DNA of 64,000 nt. It comes from Chlorops oryzae (Eukaryota; Arthropoda; Insecta; Diptera; Chloropidae). The notes beneath the pieces are model-generated. The model saw only the letters and a program-made list of their open reading frames with translations, was not told the DNA's origin and made no database searches. Shown in pieces: positions 43,583 to 56,023 of the stretch. Positions within the stretch are counted from its first letter, which is position 1. The number at the start of each line of letters is the position of its first letter. Both the position numbers and the translations under genes were made by a program. The stretch lies in NCBI GenBank assembly GCA_020466095.1, contig CM035806.1, forward strand, positions 130,123,156 to 130,187,155, read 5' to 3'.

Positions 43583-44516
43583 AACAAGTAAATGTGTGAT
43601 AGTCAGGCGAGCCTGACAATAAAAAAAACCGACACAGACACACATGTTCAAATAATTTTTTATATCAAGAGGTGTTTAAGGCCATAAGGGGCCCCATATG
43701 CCGACTTTTTTTAACCTTTGCCACGCCCACTTTTCCAATTTTTTTTTTTTTTAATTTTCATCGGAGGCTTAAATCTACGCTCAATTTCTAAGTTTCATTG
43801 AAATATTCCGAAAAAGTCAGATTTTGCAGCAGTTTTGAGATTTTTGTGACAGGCCCTAGTACTGGAGGTACCCTTAATAATAGACAGACCAAGGAAATTT
43901 TTTGGGAGGATGTTGATGGCTACAAAGGAAGCATAAGTGCCAAATTTCGTTCAAGTCCCATCTGAATTTCGGGTGTGGGAGCTAATTTTCGAAAAACGCC
44001 CTTCGGCCACGCCCACTTTTCCAATTTTTTTTTTTTTTAATTTTCATCGGAGGCTTAAATCTACGCTCAATTTCTAAGTTTCATTGAAATATTCCGAAAA
44101 AGTCAGATTTTGCAGCAGTTTTGAGATTTTTGTGACAGGCCCTAGTACTGGAGGTACCCTTAATAATAGACAGACCAAGGAAATTTTTTGGGAGGATGTT
44201 GATGGCTACAAAGGAAGCATAAGTGCCAAATTTCGTTCAAGTCCCATCTGAATTTCGGGTGTGGGAGCTAATTTTCGAAAAACGCCCTTCGGCCACGCCC
44301 ACTTTTCCAATTTTCGAAAATTGAATAGCTTGGCTTTAATTATGTTCAACTATCAAATTTCATCAAAATAACTTGAAAAACTTCGGTCTTAGAGCAATTT
44401 TTGTGATTTTCATAACAGACCCTAGTACTAGAGGTACCCTCAAAACTTTTCCGATCGGGTCCATTCTCGATCTTGTTCTTACTCATGTGCCTGTGAGTAT
44501 GCATACCAAATTTCGC
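43583..44516 (+). mobile_element. Family A repeat, copy 8 (three monomers, 3' end missing)
   Basis: Starts ACAAGTAAATGTGTGATAGT with the hairpin GTCAGGCGAGCCTGAC and breaks at CATACCAAATTTCGCC before the (GTCY)n array. It has three monomers because of a perfect 286-bp tandem duplication. Confidence 0.8.
43721..44292 (+). repeat. Perfect 286-bp tandem duplication
   Basis: Two consecutive 286-bp units, CCACGCCCAC to CCACGCCCAC, appear identical, including 14-T runs. The unit equals one family A monomer. A recent expansion or an assembly artefact. Confidence 0.85.
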
Positions 44517-44748
44517 CACTGAGCACAGTAGCCTTTTCAAAAAATTGACTCGGCCAACCTGCCCCTTCGGCCAACCAGTCTCCCCTATATAAATTCAATA
44601 ATGGTTTTTTATTTCTTGGAAGTCTGGAAATTCTCGTTTTCTAGTCCTGTGCTCACCCGTCGACACCGTGTTTGCTAAAGAAAAAGTATTGAGTGAAATT
44701 GTACAACATAGCAACCGGTTAAATGGTCATATTTCAATTACGTGATTA

Positions 44749-46457
44749 CACCGAAAAAAATCCGTATGTAATATTGAAGAAATGGGCTGCGTTATTGACG
44801 AAACGGCAGTAAAAATAGAGCTAACTAAAAAAAGCAATCAATATGAATAAAGACGATATTCAATATAAAGAAATACAAATCAGGAAAAAAGTTTCGTTAT
44901 ATTGAAGAAATATCGTCATATCTACGAAATTATTTTAGTCAAATTTCTTCAAGTATATTATCCTGCTTCGTTATATTGAAGAAATTTCTTCATATCTACG
45001 AAAATAATTATTGATATTGAATAAATTTCTTCAATATAACGAACGATTTTCTTCAATATGAAGAAATTTATTGAAATACGCAACCCTGCTTCGTTATATT
45101 GAAGAAATTTCTTCATATTTATATACTTCAAAAGTTTCATCATATCTATTAACTGTTGTGAGTCCCGTCTGTCTCACATCTGCTATTTTTTATAGACAAG
45201 AAAATCGTCCAAATATCATACACACAAAACCGTATATTAACTTTCTCATTGCAAGCAATAATGATTGACTAAATAAAGACTCGCGATAAGAATTAAAAAA
45301 CAATTTTATGTATATATGATTGTTTCGTTAAAAGGACGAAAATTCTAAAATATTATGAAAGGACTTAAAGAAACTTTTCAAAATAATGCAGCATTTTCCC
45401 TAAAAATATACTTTAAACCAAAATGTCAAGTCAAAGTAAATTACATTGAAATTATTTTTAATATTATTTTTATTTAGTATTGCGTGTCTTATAATGCCTC
45501 CACAGATCAATATTATATATAGATATATATTTTCTATACTATATTTTACAATTATATTCCAAAATTAAGCATTTAAAAGTTAGATATTGTGCTGAGTGTC
45601 ACCGGATGCAGTACGAAATATGAACTTCACTCATATGCAGAAGCGTCTCCCCGTCAATGTGGCACTTTAAAAAATTTGAGTTTATTAAAAACGGAACACT
45701 TCGCAAAATATATATGACTTAATACACACCTATCAGATTTTCTGCGATTTTGAACGCGAGCAATATTTTCTTTCAATTTTCAAATTAAACACAATTTCTC
45801 TGCTTCCATAAAAAAACGCGTTTTCACTTAATGGACGAACTTTGCTTATGACGCTGAATCTTCTGCCTTAAGACTCATCAACCCCAAGAACTTCTTAAAA
45901 ATATTCACTTTTTCGTAATATTGAAGAAATTCTTCATATCTCAAGAATTACATTAGTCATATTGAATAAATTTCATTATTTATACGAAATAAATTCGTTT
46001 TATTTAATATATAAATTAATTTTAAGACAATTTCTTCGTCATATTAAAAAAATTTCTTCATATTCACGAAATTAATTTCTTTTTATATTCACCAGTACGT
46101 TTTGTTATATTAACGAAATTTCTTCATATCAACAAACAAATTACGTCATATTGAAGAAATTTCTTCATTTATACGAAAATTCTAAATTTTAAAATGTCCC
46201 ACGAAAACTTTTGTCATATGTAAGAAAACTTCTTCAGTATGAAGAAATGTTTTCGAACCTATGAAGAAATTTTGTTATATTGATTAAACTATTTAACTCA
46301 TATTGAAGAATTTTTTTTCGTTCCATTCACAAAATTTCTGCAATATAACAAATATTTTCGTCAGCATGAAGAAAATTCGTTATATTGACTAAAATTCGTA
46401 TTCAAATATTTACGAAAATTTTTATTCAATACTACTGCCGATATTTCTTTCAGTGTA
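44749..46457. mobile_element. Element H: TIRs around arrays of a degenerate 16-bp palindrome
   Basis: Ends TACACCGAAAAAAAT and (inverted) ACACTGAAAGAAAT are imperfect TIRs related to those of element E. Between them the perfect palindrome TGAAGAAATTTCTTCA and variants recur, usually as ATATTGAAGAAATTTCTTCA followed by TATCTACGAAA. I see full or partial units near 44774, 44900, 44974, 45030, 45097, 45920, 46030, 46107, 46146, 46220, 46260, 46298 and 46360. A non-palindromic centre (45145-45900) may be a nested insertion. No coding capacity. Confidence 0.6.
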
Positions 46458-46606
46458 GTTGGCGATCGCCCTATATTTTGATTTTGTACTTTCAATACGA
46501 ATCGCTTTTGAAACATATTGAAGAACCGTATTCGAATCTTCTAATAATCGTGGATGTCTTTTAAATCATCAACTGAACTCGAACAAGACTCAATTAATAA
46601 TCTCAT

Positions 46607-46800
46607 AAAGGTTAGGTTAGGTTAGTGTGGCTGCCACAATTGAGAGTGACACACTTAGGCCCGTTAAGGTACCACGATTAATGAAACAGAAACAGAAAAA
46701 ACGACACAAACATGTGAGACCTTAGCTGGGAGTTCATCCCAGAGCTTCTCGATTCGTAGGTTGGCATCTCAACCAACTACCTACAGCACAGCGGCCGACA
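46607..46800. repeat. GGTTAGGTTAGGTTAG-containing dispersed repeat
   Basis: GGTTAGGTTAGGTTAG followed by TGTGGCTGCCAC, then ACACTTAGGCCCG. It shares the TTAGGTT..TGGCTGCC and CTTAGGCC motifs with the reverse of 33285-33330. Dispersed repeat of unknown type. Confidence 0.45.
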
Positions 46801-48831
46801 TCTTCTCATAAAACAGTCCTCCAAATGCTAGCTTTGTATCGGATGTTTTTTTTCTTTTTTTGACTTTTCCCTATTTTCGATCCTTATCCTTTCAAATCCG
46901 GGGATATCGAATTGAGCACGCATCGCCAGCCGCGTGCAAAGACAATTAAAACGTAGTGGGGCTTTTCAAGCGTTATAGAAACTCAATAATATGTCGTGCC
47001 GGATTTGAACTGTTCTATTTTTAATCGGATTAGTCGAGTTTCGGAGAAGGGCCTGGCCCTCCAAAACATCTCGAGTACGTCATCGTGCTTTTCAATGCTT
47101 GAAATCGATTGTTTTTGATCTCGAATTTTTTTAAAATGTTTTTTTGTATTTCTTTTCATTTAGTGAATAAAAGCTTTAGAACACGAATAATGCTGTAAGC
47201 AATTAAAGGTTTAAAAAAATCAGCTTTGCTTGCAACGGACATGGTCAAGAAGAAAAAGAACGAATTGGAATGAAGTGGAATGGAATGGAATGGAATGAAA
47301 GCGAATGCCGAAATGAGAATGCATAGCATCCCAGCGTTCAGTGTTTACAAGAGCTTTTCTCCCAGGCACCTGTTTTTATTGTTTTTTTTCCCTTTCTTTT
47401 TTCAAATTCACTGCACTACCGCTGAGCAGAATACAACAATTGAATCATGATGAGTTGCTGTTGAACGATTGATCAGGGGTTTGTTTTTTACTTCTTTTTC
47501 TTTTTTTCTTTTTTTAGCTCACAATTGGGAAGAACTTGAAGTATTTATAAACTCGTGTACTATAATTAATATTGTTGATGGGGATTCTTTCGAAATTGCA
47601 TTTTCTCAGTGTCTTCTAGTTCGAATTGCAATAAAAAAAAAATTTTTTTTTGTAATGTGCTCTATTAAAGCCAAGAACTCTTTGGGAGGGTGAGGGATAG
47701 CGAGCAAGTTTTAAAGTGTGTGTGTGTCAAATAGATATCAGATACTAGTATCGAAGCGCCATTGCAAGCTCATTTTTTTTATTTACTCTTTTTTTTTTTT
47801 AATTGGATAATAATTAAAAACCAACAGGCTTCCAACAAAAATCTAGATTTCAAATATTACCATATTGCCACGTTTTTTCTACAAACGCTGCGATTTGAAC
47901 TTCCAACCATCAGATTCCTGGGCACAAACGCATCCACTAGGCCAATGGGCCTATACCACCCTTCGTATCTATTTATGTTCTACTTCTTATTGCAACAATC
48001 TCTATCTTCATTTTAACAAGTTCATTTGTTTCTGGTGCAGCGAGTAGTCACGTTAAGCAAATCATCTTCAAAGTTACTGCAGCGACTTTAATTGCTTTAA
48101 CGGTATGAGGAGTGTGTATTAAACATATTTGTGTCTAATTCAATTTGCTTTAATTTGATTGTAGCGTTCAGAGTGCAGGAAGCGTTTTAATGACTGGAAT
48201 GATGAGTCAATCGACAGGCTTTTCTTAGGCAAAGACCACCGACCAGCGACCGTTCTTCGAGCACGCTGTCCCCGTTGACGATGGCCATTGCGACTGCGAT
48301 TGCGAAAAGTCGCCACACAAGCCATCAAAGCAACCCACAGAGAGCGAAGGCTCGCCGCTATATGCGAAGGCACTCTCACTAGCACTAAACGCATGTCCTT
48401 AAGATAGCGGTAAGTGGCATTGATTTGATTATTTCCGTAACGTAATTTCGTCATCAAAAAAATTGGAACGAGTTCGTTCATTTCAATGACCGCTGCCATT
48501 CAGCGATATGCTTCCCATCGTAAAAAACAAAAAGCAAAAGGAAACCTCCCGTCATACATATAGGGGAAAATCCTTCCAAAGGCTTTTTTTTTGTGTGGTT
48601 TTGTTTTTCTCTTTTCCTCTATACGTTTTCTTTGTTTTTTTTATGTTCTTTCGTTGTGCGTGCGAAGGGTCTCAGCTGTTGAAATGCCTGATTCTAAATC
48701 GAATCCTAGTGCCATTCCTACCATGTTGATGTCTTCCCACTTCATCAACTGATCATTTTAGAAGGAATCGACATCACTATTTATTTATTTATGTTTTTTT
48801 TTTTTAAATTCTAGCTACTTAAGCCGGGAAG
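46801..48831. other. No supported gene, 2.0 kb
   Basis: Contains a short (GGAAT)n run (47268-47300), a minus-strand tRNA-like module (47868-47950, B-box AAGTTCAAATCGC, A-box GGCCTAGTGGATGCG) and a 119-codon minus ORF (48140-48499) in a GC-richer patch. That ORF is Arg-rich (RNRSRNGHRQRGQRARR) without recognisable domains. I cannot support it as a gene. Confidence 0.4.
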
Positions 48832-49314
48832 TCGCATACACCGTTTTCGGCCACGAAAACTAAAACGAAAACTGAAAATCGTTGTTGTTTGTCACTGTTT
48901 CGTTCCTGAGTTAGTTTTCGTTTCGTTAGAAGCGTAGCGACATATATCAGAAACCGGAACAACCGATTTTTAGCTGTCATATCATATTGAAGTGAAATAG
49001 AGTGCCTCGAAATTTATTGATATAAAATCAAAGAAAATTTTATTTTCATTTGTCATAAAAACTACAACGAAATTGAATTGAAATAAAATAAATGAAACTG
49101 ACTGTCAAAATATACATATTTCGTTGCTATAGCTCCGAAAAGAACCTACTTGAAGATGTTTTCGTTCCGTCGTCAAACGGCGATTTTTTCGTTGCTAATC
49201 GGCGCTGTTTCGATTCTGAATTTCGCCGCTACTTTCTGTACCAGAAATTTTTTCGGAGCTAATGTATGGAATTTTGTTTTCGTCGCCGAAAACGGTGTAT
49301 GCAACTTCCCGGCT
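48832..49314. mobile_element. Harbinger-like MITE, 483 bp, TTA TSD
   Basis: Ends AGCCGGGAAGTCGCATACAC and (inverted) AGCCGGGAAGTTGCATACAC continue as ~40-bp TIRs with two mismatches. TTA lies on both sides (48829-48831, 49315-49317). A TWA duplication fits PIF/Harbinger. The interior is dense in TTTTCGTT/CGAAAAC motifs. The 93-codon ORF is a shadow. Confidence 0.75.
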
Positions 49315-49317
49315 TTA

Positions 49318-50029
49318 CATACATACATATTTTCTTCATTTTTGTTTATAGACGATTCAAATTTGTACATTCAAACGAGTAATTTGAATTATGTTACGTG
49401 GACACTTGAATTGACATTATTCCTTTTCTAAAGAAGCAATTTATGGCGTTAAATGTTTGTAGCATATGTCGCAAGATTTTCGTAAGAATCTCTTACCATA
49501 CGACTTCACGTAGGTACGAAGGGTATGAAGAAAAAAAATGAGCAAAAAATATTGCTTTTTTTAAATATATATTTGAAAAAACATTATCATGTCGAAGAGA
49601 AGGCATTTTTCGAATCCATGTGGGCCATTAAAGTTGAGTGGCCCTTCAAGATATCCTAGAAATAATCAAAGTTGCGTCAATCTACTGAAATACCGCACGC
49701 TAGCATATCTGCTGCCATTTACAAATTTATGATCCATTAGAGCTGTTCATGAAATCATCGAATCCACCGAAAAGTCGAAAAACCACAAACGGTCCAAATC
49801 TTCAATTTGACTCACATTTGAAAGACATTGTCGTGGGCATGAAACCCAATAAACAAATTCTTTTCCACGCGTCCATATTCTTTTCTAGTTTTTTTTTTTT
49901 TTTTTTTTTCAATAATTTAATAGTTACAAGAGCATTTGCAAGTTCGTTGTAACACTTTAACTATAGCAGAATTATTGGGAAAATTCGTTCCAAGAAAAAA
50001 TTTCCATTTGATTTGCAAAATAGTTAATT
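49318..50029. other. No gene seen
   Basis: AT-rich DNA with a T run at 49890-49908. Nothing recognised. Confidence 0.5.
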
Positions 50030-51155
50030 GAGCCGATCTGCAAGAAATCGAAAATCGAAGCTATTCTCTTTCTTTGAAATTTTTAACTTCAAAGATATGT
50101 GATTTCATAAAGCTTCATAAAGCTGCAAATTATCATTTTCTTACGGATAGTGCTTCTCAAGAGTATTAATTACGCTATGCCTAAATCAATTTTCGGCTGT
50201 TTTTTTTTTTTTGCAAGCAGTATCGATTTTGTTTGCTATTTTCAAATTAACTAAAATAAAATAATTCCTTGAATTAATTCCTTTACTAAAAGAAGAATAA
50301 ATTCGTCTTCTAAAGCTCTTTAGATTCTTTATGGTAATTTAATTTGATTTCAAGTGGCTCGCAAAGAGTTCATTGATCCAACGGCCTTGATCTAGCAGTT
50401 AGACTACACCGATTGCTCTCATGTGCTCTTTGCCGGTTTCAAGCTCTCGTGCACTACACCGTGATGGCTCACTCTAAACCAATAGGCAATGGATATTGAA
50501 ATAGAATGGGGAAATGCAGTATTCCCGGAATAAAAAAATTCAAATTCAAAAAAATTAACACTTTTTGCCATGGTATGTGGATTTTTTATTCAATTTATTT
50601 CTTAAAGTTGGGCGGAAATTCAATCCTTTCGCGAAAACTGTGGGAAAAAATGCCTCACAAAGTAGAAAACACTGGTGAAAGTAAAAAAAAGAACTTCGAT
50701 CATATATCCGATGAAGAAAATGTATGCAAATGTTCGCTTAAGAGAACATTTTTTCTTGTCCTTTTGACGGCGTCCGAATTGAGGCAATACTCCGTACTTA
50801 TGGTCTGAAATTTAAAAAATGGACGAACGATTTCATCAAGACCGAAAGAAACGAAAAAAACGCAGTCTAGGAAATCTAATTTAAAACGATTTCAAGGCAG
50901 TAGTATTCACACAGTGGGTCCTTATATCAGATATGTGAAGAAGACAATTATGAGCTGTAGGTGTAAGATAAGGTTTCACTCTTTGTGCTTATACGTTCGA
51001 ATTAAAAAAAGGTTAAACCAAAATTGTTGTTTGAATCGGTTTAAAAAAAAAGGAAAAAGTGAACAAAAAAGCATCTGTCATCGTGCTCACGAGATAATGT
51101 CGCATTAAATATCTTTCATTGAAATTCCATTGCATTTTAAATGGAAAACCAATGA
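50030..51155 (+). repeat. Inverted duplicate segment, left copy (~1.1 kb)
   Basis: Matches 54222-55325 in reverse complement over its whole length with scattered differences and small indels. It contains a tRNA-like module at 50385-50462 (GATCTAGCAGTTAGAC, CCGGTTTCAAGCTC) and a conserved 64-codon ORF (50914-51108) that differs at one residue from its partner. Nature unknown: a dispersed repeat present twice, or the long ends of a composite element. Confidence 0.8.
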
Positions 51156-52094
51156 ATTAAATTGGTTTAAGCGACCTCTAAACTCAATGTTAGAAATTTT
51201 TCAAATTGTTCGTTTTACCTCATATTGGGTTTGAGAACTCGCCGTCTTCGAAATTCAATACTTTTTTCACATCTGAAACGCATTCACACATCAATATGTT
51301 GAAAGTGTTTCCATATATTAATTCTTTAAAATAAAATTTAAAAAACTGCATCTCGAAAGGGTTAAGTATTTTCAAATAATAAGTAGAAGTTAAGACTTCT
51401 ATTTGGAAAATAGTGTCGCCAAATGCGGTTTGTTCATCATTAAACCGTTCACTGGGACATTCCGCATACTTTCGTATTTATATATTAAATATGAAAACGC
51501 ATTGTTGCCCTGCTGGAAATATTCGTTGTCATAGAGTCACTCGATCAATTCCATAAGCATATAAATCTTATCCAACGAGGATCGTGAATCATCATGACGG
51601 TGGGAGCTTCAATAACATCGAGAATAGGATCCTCCACGCTTGGCCCCAAGAGAAAATTTCAAAAACAAAAAACTGATTACATTAATATGGAAAAACGAAA
51701 CCAATGGGTTTAATTTCTTCAGACCACAACCAGAGACCACAACAAGCTGTCCTCTTGCCAATTTCCTTGTCAAAGACTTAAAAAAAGTGAATTTTGATTA
51801 CTAATGCCGAAATATCATTGTTAAAAAATAATAAATCAAAAACAAAGAAACGAAAAATCCGACTTCAAATTGACTTCTGGGTGCTTTGCTCTTTGGAACA
51901 ATTTTCCACACAATTTGGAATTATGGGCAAAATATTCAACACACTTTTTTAAGCGGACGCTCTAGTGAGCTAAGTCTGCCTACATGTGCGGTCATGTGTA
52001 TACATTACATCCCAGTAGGAAAAGACACGCTGACGGAAAAAACTACGTCAGGGTCACTTTGGATCTGTTAGGCGCGCTAAACAAAAATAATCAC
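51156..52094. other. No gene seen
   Basis: AT-rich DNA between the inverted duplicates. No supported ORF. Confidence 0.45.
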
Positions 52095-52245
52095 CCCTAT
52101 TATGATTGTCGACTACTGATAGAGAATCGAAAAAGTTCTATCGTCGACTAAAATTTTTCATTTTCTAGTATGTGGAAATTTAAAAAATTTTGTCGAAGAT
52201 AGAACTTTTTCGATTCTCTATCAGTAGTCGACAATCATAATAGGG
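52095..52245. mobile_element. 151-bp MITE with ~48-bp perfect TIRs
   Basis: CCCTATTATGATTGTCGACT and onward for ~48 bp is exactly repeated in inverse at the right end. Weaker pairing continues (GTCGAC / GTCGAA) almost to the centre. No convincing TSD. Confidence 0.75.
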
Positions 52246-53065
52246 CTGATTGTTTAATTTGTAAATCGTTCCATGTTTTAATTACGTAAGACCTAAAAGT
52301 AAGCCCCATTTTTTATCTTATTGTGCATTTGCATGAAATATTGCTGTAACTTTTGAAATTCAAATCGATGTTACTTACTTACTTATTAGAAGGTGAATTT
52401 GTTTGCTTAGATTGAAAGTATAGACTCGCACCTTTCATTATTATATAGTAAGAAGGCTAAGCAAGGCAAAGCACATAAATTTTTTTTCTAACAAAAAATG
52501 AGAAGTTGACATTTTTTACTCTAATTTCTGTCGAATTAAAATAGTTATTCTACTTCTCCAATTTTAATAGTTTTTTTTTTACATGAAAGAGTAATTGCTA
52601 TATTTCCACCAAAAAATAAAACAAAGGCAAAAGCTTTGGATTTTCCCAAATTTTCTCTATTTGTACTACAATTTTAATCTGAAATTTATTGAAAAACATT
52701 CCGTTGACTTTTGTTAGTTTTTTTTTTAATCAAAAAATTCAATTTTCATAAAAAAGAATGTCGATTTCCTCATATCTAAACATTTGTTTACAAAACTAAA
52801 TCATTAAAATTTTGAAATGCAAAAGTTGAAAAATCCTTTTTTTTCCACCGATGCTCCACTGTGAGGCGTGACATTTCGTAGGATACATTCTACAGCAAAT
52901 GAGGACAGTGATGCCCCGGGTGAGTTTTTTACCTTAGAGAGTGCAGTTGAAATCACTCATGACTTTTTCCGATGGGATGCGCGCATAGATCTTGCGGATG
53001 TGCGTATTGATATGCAGAGCATTTACTCGACTGAGGCCACGCATAAACACCCTTTTCCGTCGATT

Positions 53066-53118
<53 letters not shown>

Positions 53119-54221
53119 GAGAGTGAGAGAGAGAGAGTGAGAGAGAGAGAGAGAGAGAAAGGGGGAACACATTGACAGAAGTAGCGGCAATAAATTTAAT
53201 GATGCAGCATATTTCGTCAAGGAAATGACTTTCTGAATGGAACGCTTCCGTGAAGCCATCCCCGTCGATGGCTCTAGCGTCGGCCTTAGCGTCGGACGCG
53301 GCTACGCCAACGTCGCGGCGATGTCCTTTTTCTACGAGCTTATGAGTATTTAGCAGTCAGTGCTCGATTTCTATGCTATTTCTAATGTCTCTCATTTGCG
53401 TCCGCTGCCTCAATTCCGCTCGGTCTTTCGCACTTGCGAATTCAACAAATTGTGGATTCCACTCGTATTTGATATGCGTGTGTGTCTATATATAAATTGC
53501 CGGAATTCGCTATTTTAACCCCATTGACTTGGAGAAATTTGAAGATAAGATTTTCAAACGGCCCTCCAAGTGACTGACTGACTGGCTGACGCGACTCACT
53601 CGCTCTCGCACTGACGACTCACTTTTCACTCTTTTAACAATGACTGCGGCATTACTTAGAATGTGAACACATGTGGTGTGTCGGTGTGTGAACAAACAGG
53701 CGATGTTTGACATTTTCATCGCTACGGTTGATGTCGTTATCGCTGTTATGTAGAACACTAACAATCTATGTAGATGTTTTTCGCTCGCTTCCCCAAGCCG
53801 TCACAAGGCGAACACTTTAATATTATCGCTTTTCCTTTCATCCAGGTCTTCTTTTTTTTTCATCATACGCTTTCCTTTTGTGAGCTACGTATGTTTTACT
53901 CTTTTTACCTTGAAATTAAAAAAAATTCCTTTCATGTCTAGCATACACAGAGCAACAAAATGTCTGTTGGGAAGTTCAAAACACCCATTCACACGCACGC
54001 ACACAAGCACACTAACATGTTATGCACCAACAATGCATGCCGTTCAATGAAGGGTACTTATGGGCATGACTATGACTATAACTACAAGATAAATTGTTAC
54101 CTTTAGGGGACAAGGAAGGCAGTAAACGAGAAAACCAAAAACAAGCACGAAAAATAAATTTTTTTAAAGGCAAAGGATTTTATGCTGTTTTTCTTTATTT
54201 TTTCCTCTTTTTAATCGGCTC
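52246..54221. other. No supported gene, 2.0 kb; GA tract
   Basis: Includes a (GA)n tract at 53068-53160 and a GC-richer patch (53240-53420). A TATATATAAAT at 53488 and the GAGA tract could suggest a promoter, but no downstream exon is recognisable, so I do not call one. Confidence 0.4.
53068..53160. repeat. (GA)n microsatellite
   Basis: About 90 bp of GA with a few GT interruptions. The ORFs here are low-complexity RE or LS repeats on the two strands. Confidence 0.9.
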
Positions 54222-55325
54222 AATGGTTTTCCATTTAAAATGCAATGGAATTTCAATGAAAGATATTTAATGCGACATTATCTCGTGAGCACGATGACAG
54301 ATGCTTTTTTGTTCACTTTTTCCTTTTTTTTTAAACCGATTCAAACAACAATTTTGGTTTAACCTTTTTTTAATTCGAACGTATAAGCACAAAGAGTGAA
54401 ACCTTATATTACACCTACAGCTCATAATTGTCTTCTTCACATATCTGATATAAGGACCCACTGTGTGAATACTACTGCCTTGAAATCGTTTTAAATTAGA
54501 TTTCCTAGACTGCGTTTTTTTCGTTTCTTTCAGGCTTGATGAAATCGTTCGTCCATTTTTTAAATTTCAGGCCATAAGTACGGAGTTTTGCCTCAATTCG
54601 GACGCCGTCAAAAGGACAAGAAAAAATGTTCTCTTAAGCGAACATTTGCATACATTTTCTTCATCGGATATATGATCGTAGTTCTTTTTTTTACTTTCAC
54701 CAATGTTTTCTATTTTGTGAGGCATTTTTTCCCACAGTTTTCGCGAAAGGATTGAATTTCCGCCCAACTTTAAGAAATAAATTTAATAAGAAATCCACAT
54801 ACCATGGCAAAAAGTGTTAATTTTTTTGAATTTGAATTTTTTTATTCCGGGAATTCCCCATTCTATTTCAATATCCATTGCCTATTGGTTTAGAGTGAGC
54901 CATCACGGTGTAGTGCACGAGAGCTTGAAACCGGCAAGAGCACATGAGAGCAATCGGTGTAGTCTAACTGCTAGATCAAGGCCATTGGCTCAATGAACTC
55001 TTTGCGAGCCACTTGAAATCAAATAAAAGTACCCTAAAGAATCTTAAGAGCTTTAGAAGACGAATTTATTCTTCTTTTAGTAAAGGAATTAATTCAAGGA
55101 TTAATTTTATTTTAGTTAATTTGAAAATAGCAAGCAAAATCGATACTGCTTGAAAAAAAAAAAACAGCCGAAAATTGATTTAGGCCTAGCGTAATTAATA
55201 CTCTTGAGAAGCACCATCCGTAAGAAAATGATATTTTGCAGCTTTATCAAGGCCTTCCTATCCTTGAAGTTTAAAGTTTCAATGAAAGAAAATAGCTTCC
55301 AATTTCGATTCCTAGCGGATCAAAA
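54222..55325 (-). repeat. Inverted duplicate segment, right copy (~1.1 kb)
   Basis: Reverse-complement partner of 50030-51155. The tRNA-like module lies at ~54920-54990 (minus) and the 64-codon ORF at 54267-54461. Differences are mostly single bases plus small indels, so the duplication is not fresh. Confidence 0.8.
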
Positions 55326-55852
55326 TTCTGAAAAAATAATATTTAATCGTTAATATGAATATAGAAGCTAATCACATTTCACGATATTAAGGTAAGGCCC
55401 AATGTCTTAATTAGCTCACAACATTTCTGTGTTTATTGAATTTTGAATTTTGAGTTCAACCAAACCAGTTAATTGTTAGCCCATAAGTAAGTAATTGTAA
55501 CCTTAAGCAACAACATAATTACATACATACGTTCTCATTTTGTATACATACAGCACTACATATATTCACTTCTAATTATTAAGAAAATTTTTCTACAATA
55601 CCCCCGTGCGGACTTCTCCTTGCGAAATGTATGTAATCCTTAAACACCACCATTAGGACAATGTTCGTAAGCCTTTACGAAGTTTAGATTCGCGTGTCAA
55701 ATATATTTATCTATATATAATATCGTGAACTTTTAGCTCAAGCCAAAGTGGCATGGTGGTCTTTCATAAATTATAAGTGAGCTCTTATAAATTCTTTAAT
55801 TGACTTCTCTTCATTAATTACCTTTTAATTTATGCAATACAGTCAAAGTTCG

Positions 55853-55888
55853 ATAGTTCGAACTCCCAGAAGGGAGGGTGAGATAGGG
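55853..55888. repeat. pogo/Tigger-like end motif
   Basis: CAGTCAAAGTTCGATAGTTC followed by GAACTCCC resembles the terminal repeats of pogo-type elements. No partner end was found. Confidence 0.3.
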
Positions 55889-56023
55889 AGAGGGTGAGAT
55901 AGGGAGAGGGTGAGATAGGGAGAGGGTGAGATAGGGAGAGGGTGAGATAGGGAGAGGGTAAGATAGCGAGAGGGTGAGATAGCGAGAGGGTGAGATAGCG
56001 AGAGGGCGAGATAGGGAGAACCT
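55873..56023 (+). repeat. 16-bp minisatellite (GGTGAGATAGGGAGAG)n
   Basis: About nine 16-bp units. Later units carry TAGCGAGA instead of TAGGGAGA, so the array has a polarity of variants. Confidence 0.85.

Noticed and set aside
44749..46457. CRISPR-like regular repeats
   Set aside because: Units are palindromic, degenerate and irregularly spaced in a eukaryotic TIR element; no spacer structure.
46613..46628. TTAGG repeats suggesting telomeric sequence
   Set aside because: Only three units, embedded in a dispersed repeat, and dipterans lack TTAGG telomeres.
48140..48499. 119-codon Arg-rich minus-strand ORF
   Set aside because: No recognisable domain or gene structure; GC patch alone does not support coding.
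53485..53500. TATA-box-like TATATATAAAT downstream of a GA tract
   Set aside because: No recognisable exon downstream on either strand; AT-rich background makes such matches common.
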